A stretch of DNA of 7,464 bases from positions 1-7,464 of the forward strand of contig JAQUEZ010000285.1 of the NCBI GenBank assembly GCA_028684915.1. The letters are read 5' to 3'. Each line of letters opens with the position of its first letter. Position 1 is the stretch's first letter. The DNA is from Desulfobulbus sp. (GTDB lineage Bacteria; Desulfobacterota; Desulfobulbia; Desulfobulbales; Desulfobulbaceae). The position numbers were made by a program, and so were the translations under genes. This document shows, one piece after another, positions 6,823 through 7,464 of this stretch. The notes beneath the pieces were generated by a model. The model was given only the letters and a program-made list of their open reading frames with translations. It was not told the origin of the DNA and made no database searches.

Positions 6823-6844
6823 GAGGTGTCGCAATCCTCATGTT
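6818..6844. promoter_or_regulatory. 9-bp perfect inverted repeat over the epsI promoter start region
   Basis: AACATGAGG and CCTCATGTT are perfectly complementary 9-bp arms separated by 9 nt (6827-6835). The left arm lies in the candidate -10 and the loop covers the predicted start site. It can be an operator for a dimeric regulator, or, if transcription starts further upstream, an RNA hairpin. No T-run follows, so it is not an intrinsic terminator. Confidence 0.55.
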
Positions 6845-6856
6845 CGTTTGCGGCAC
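6826..6856 (+). repeat. Second inverted repeat interleaved with the first
   Basis: GTGTCGCAA (6826-6834) pairs with TTGCGGCAC (6848-6856) over nine positions, eight Watson-Crick plus one G-U in RNA. Its left arm occupies the loop of the 6818-6844 repeat and its right arm lies beyond it, so the two stems are interleaved. They could be alternative structures or overlapping protein sites. Confidence 0.4.
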
Positions 6857-6921
6857 GATGACGCTGCCTGTAATCGTTCAAAAACTGATAGGAAGTTGAT
6901 AATTTGATGGATGGGAGAGGC

Positions 6922-7464
6922 ATGGACCATACTACGTGTGCCACAAGCAAAACGATTTCGCCTTATCGAGTGCTTTTGGTGCTCTTCCTGCTCGGCAGCA
7001 CATTTGTGCTCCTGCAGGGCGTCTCAGGAACCCTCAGGACGCCGATCAAACAAACGCTCGGCAAATTTCCCACGATGCTGGGGGATTGGAAAGCGCTTTC
7101 CAGTCGCGAGTCCACGGAAGCGGTGATCAAGATGCTCGGTGTGGACGATTACATCGAATACAACTATGCGGATTCAACCGGGCGGACGGTCAATTTTTAT
7201 ACGGCCTTCTACGAGTCGGTGGGCACTGGCGGCGGCTATCATTCGCCGAAGAATTGCATCCCCGGCGGCGGCTGGGGGATTGACGCGGTGAAAACCGTGG
7301 AGATTCAAGCCAGGGGACGGGGCACTGTCACCGTGAGTGAGATGATTATTCGCAATCACAACGAATACCAAGTAGTGTTCTACTGGTATCAGAACCGGGG
7401 GCGGATTATTGATTCGGAATATTGGGAAAAAATTTATCTGGTGCTGGATGCGTTTCTCATAAAA
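6922..7464 (+). CDS. epsI: EpsI family protein (exosortase-associated, DUF3485), 3'-truncated by window end
   Basis: The frame is open from the ATG to the right edge, 181 codons; family members are about 210-230 residues, so roughly 30-50 are missing. A single N-terminal membrane segment (about 15-33) anchors the protein, followed by a periplasmic domain. The family signature is clear: FYESVGTGGGYHSPKNC at 96-112 and PGGGW at 114-118, with conserved His107, Ser108, Pro109 and Cys112, then VSEMII (138-143), VVFYWYQNRGR (151-161) and the EYWEKIY helix. EpsI normally sits next to, or is fused to, an exosortase and is required for EPS production; its biochemical role is not settled. The ATG at 6922 has GGGAG four bases upstream; an in-frame ATG at 6907 with AGGAAG 11 bases upstream would add five residues. 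No exosortase lies on the upstream side; it may follow downstream. Confidence 0.92.
   Translation, partial: MDHTTCATSKTISPYRVLLVLFLLGSTFVLLQGVSGTLRTPIKQTLGKFPTMLGDWKALSSRESTEAVIKMLGVDDYIEYNYADSTGRTVNFYTAFYESVGTGGGYHSPKNCIPGGGWGIDAVKTVEIQARGRGTVTVSEMIIRNHNEYQVVFYWYQNRGRIIDSEYWEKIYLVLDAFLIK

Larger units (their letters stand above)
6639..6921. other. Divergent regulatory region between the sugar transferase and epsI
   Basis: This 283-bp gap contains the leftward promoter at 6684-6712 and, about 80 bp away, the rightward promoter and inverted repeats at 6794-6856. I see no supported small gene. Nothing further was recognised at 6713-6793 or at 6857-6905, apart from a GATAAT hexamer (6897-6902) without a matching -35. 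Confidence 0.55.

Noticed and set aside
6851..6866. Sigma-54-like element CGGCACGA followed by GC upstream of epsI
   Set aside because: The -24 half looks good, but the spacing to the next GC is GG-N9-GC instead of the strict GG-N10-GC, which normally abolishes sigma-54 recognition.
6936..7283. A 115-codon open frame in another frame over epsI
   Set aside because: The overlapping frame from 6922 carries the clear EpsI signature (HSPKNC, PGGGW); this one has no recognisable features and is rich in Arg, Ala and Cys.

Overview
The window is part of an exopolysaccharide (EPS) assembly and export locus of the exosortase/EpsI-associated kind, from a Gram-negative bacterium. The Gram-negative assignment rests on a lipoprotein signal, an outer-membrane beta-barrel and a periplasmic polysaccharide export protein. 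Gene content, moderate G+C and protein style suggest a deltaproteobacterial (Desulfuromonas/Geobacter-like) source. That taxonomic guess is inference only. No tRNA, rRNA, CRISPR array or insertion sequence was found.

Layout from left to right. (1) Minus strand, 251-1: the N-terminal half of hypoxanthine phosphoribosyltransferase (hpt), running off the left edge. (2) Minus strand, 2568-343: a large TPR-repeat lipoprotein of the type found in PEP-CTERM/exosortase EPS loci (PrsT-like). Its last residues as read are frameshifted at a run of four C; one extra base restores a normal C-terminus that ends 20 nt before hpt. (3) 2569-2891: a 323-bp divergent intergenic region with a candidate promoter and a perfect 17-bp palindrome in front of the rightward genes. 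(4) Plus strand, 2892-3668 and 3683-5134: an operon of a short Wza-like/OPX periplasmic export protein and an outer-membrane beta-barrel protein. (5) 5135-5255: a convergent gap with weak terminator candidates. (6) Minus strand, 6638-5256: a polyprenyl glycosyl-1-phosphate (initiating sugar) transferase with a near-consensus sigma-70 promoter. (7) 6639-6921: a second divergent regulatory region with interleaved inverted repeats over a candidate promoter. (8) Plus strand, 6922 to the right edge: EpsI (DUF3485), incomplete at its C-terminus.

How the genes probably work together: the sugar transferase loads the first sugar phosphate onto undecaprenyl phosphate in the inner membrane. Polymerisation and flipping proteins are presumably encoded outside the window. 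The OPX protein and beta-barrel protein would carry the polymer through periplasm and outer membrane, with the TPR lipoprotein as a periplasmic scaffold. EpsI is the usual companion of an exosortase, which is not in view. hpt is a purine-salvage gene that appears to share the transcript of the TPR lipoprotein by position only.

The points most worth checking are the C-terminal frameshift in the TPR lipoprotein, the palindromes lying over the candidate start sites of the two rightward transcription units, the OPX plus beta-barrel pairing with a roughly 40-residue Ala/Gly-rich insertion in the OPX domain, and the separation of epsI from any visible exosortase.
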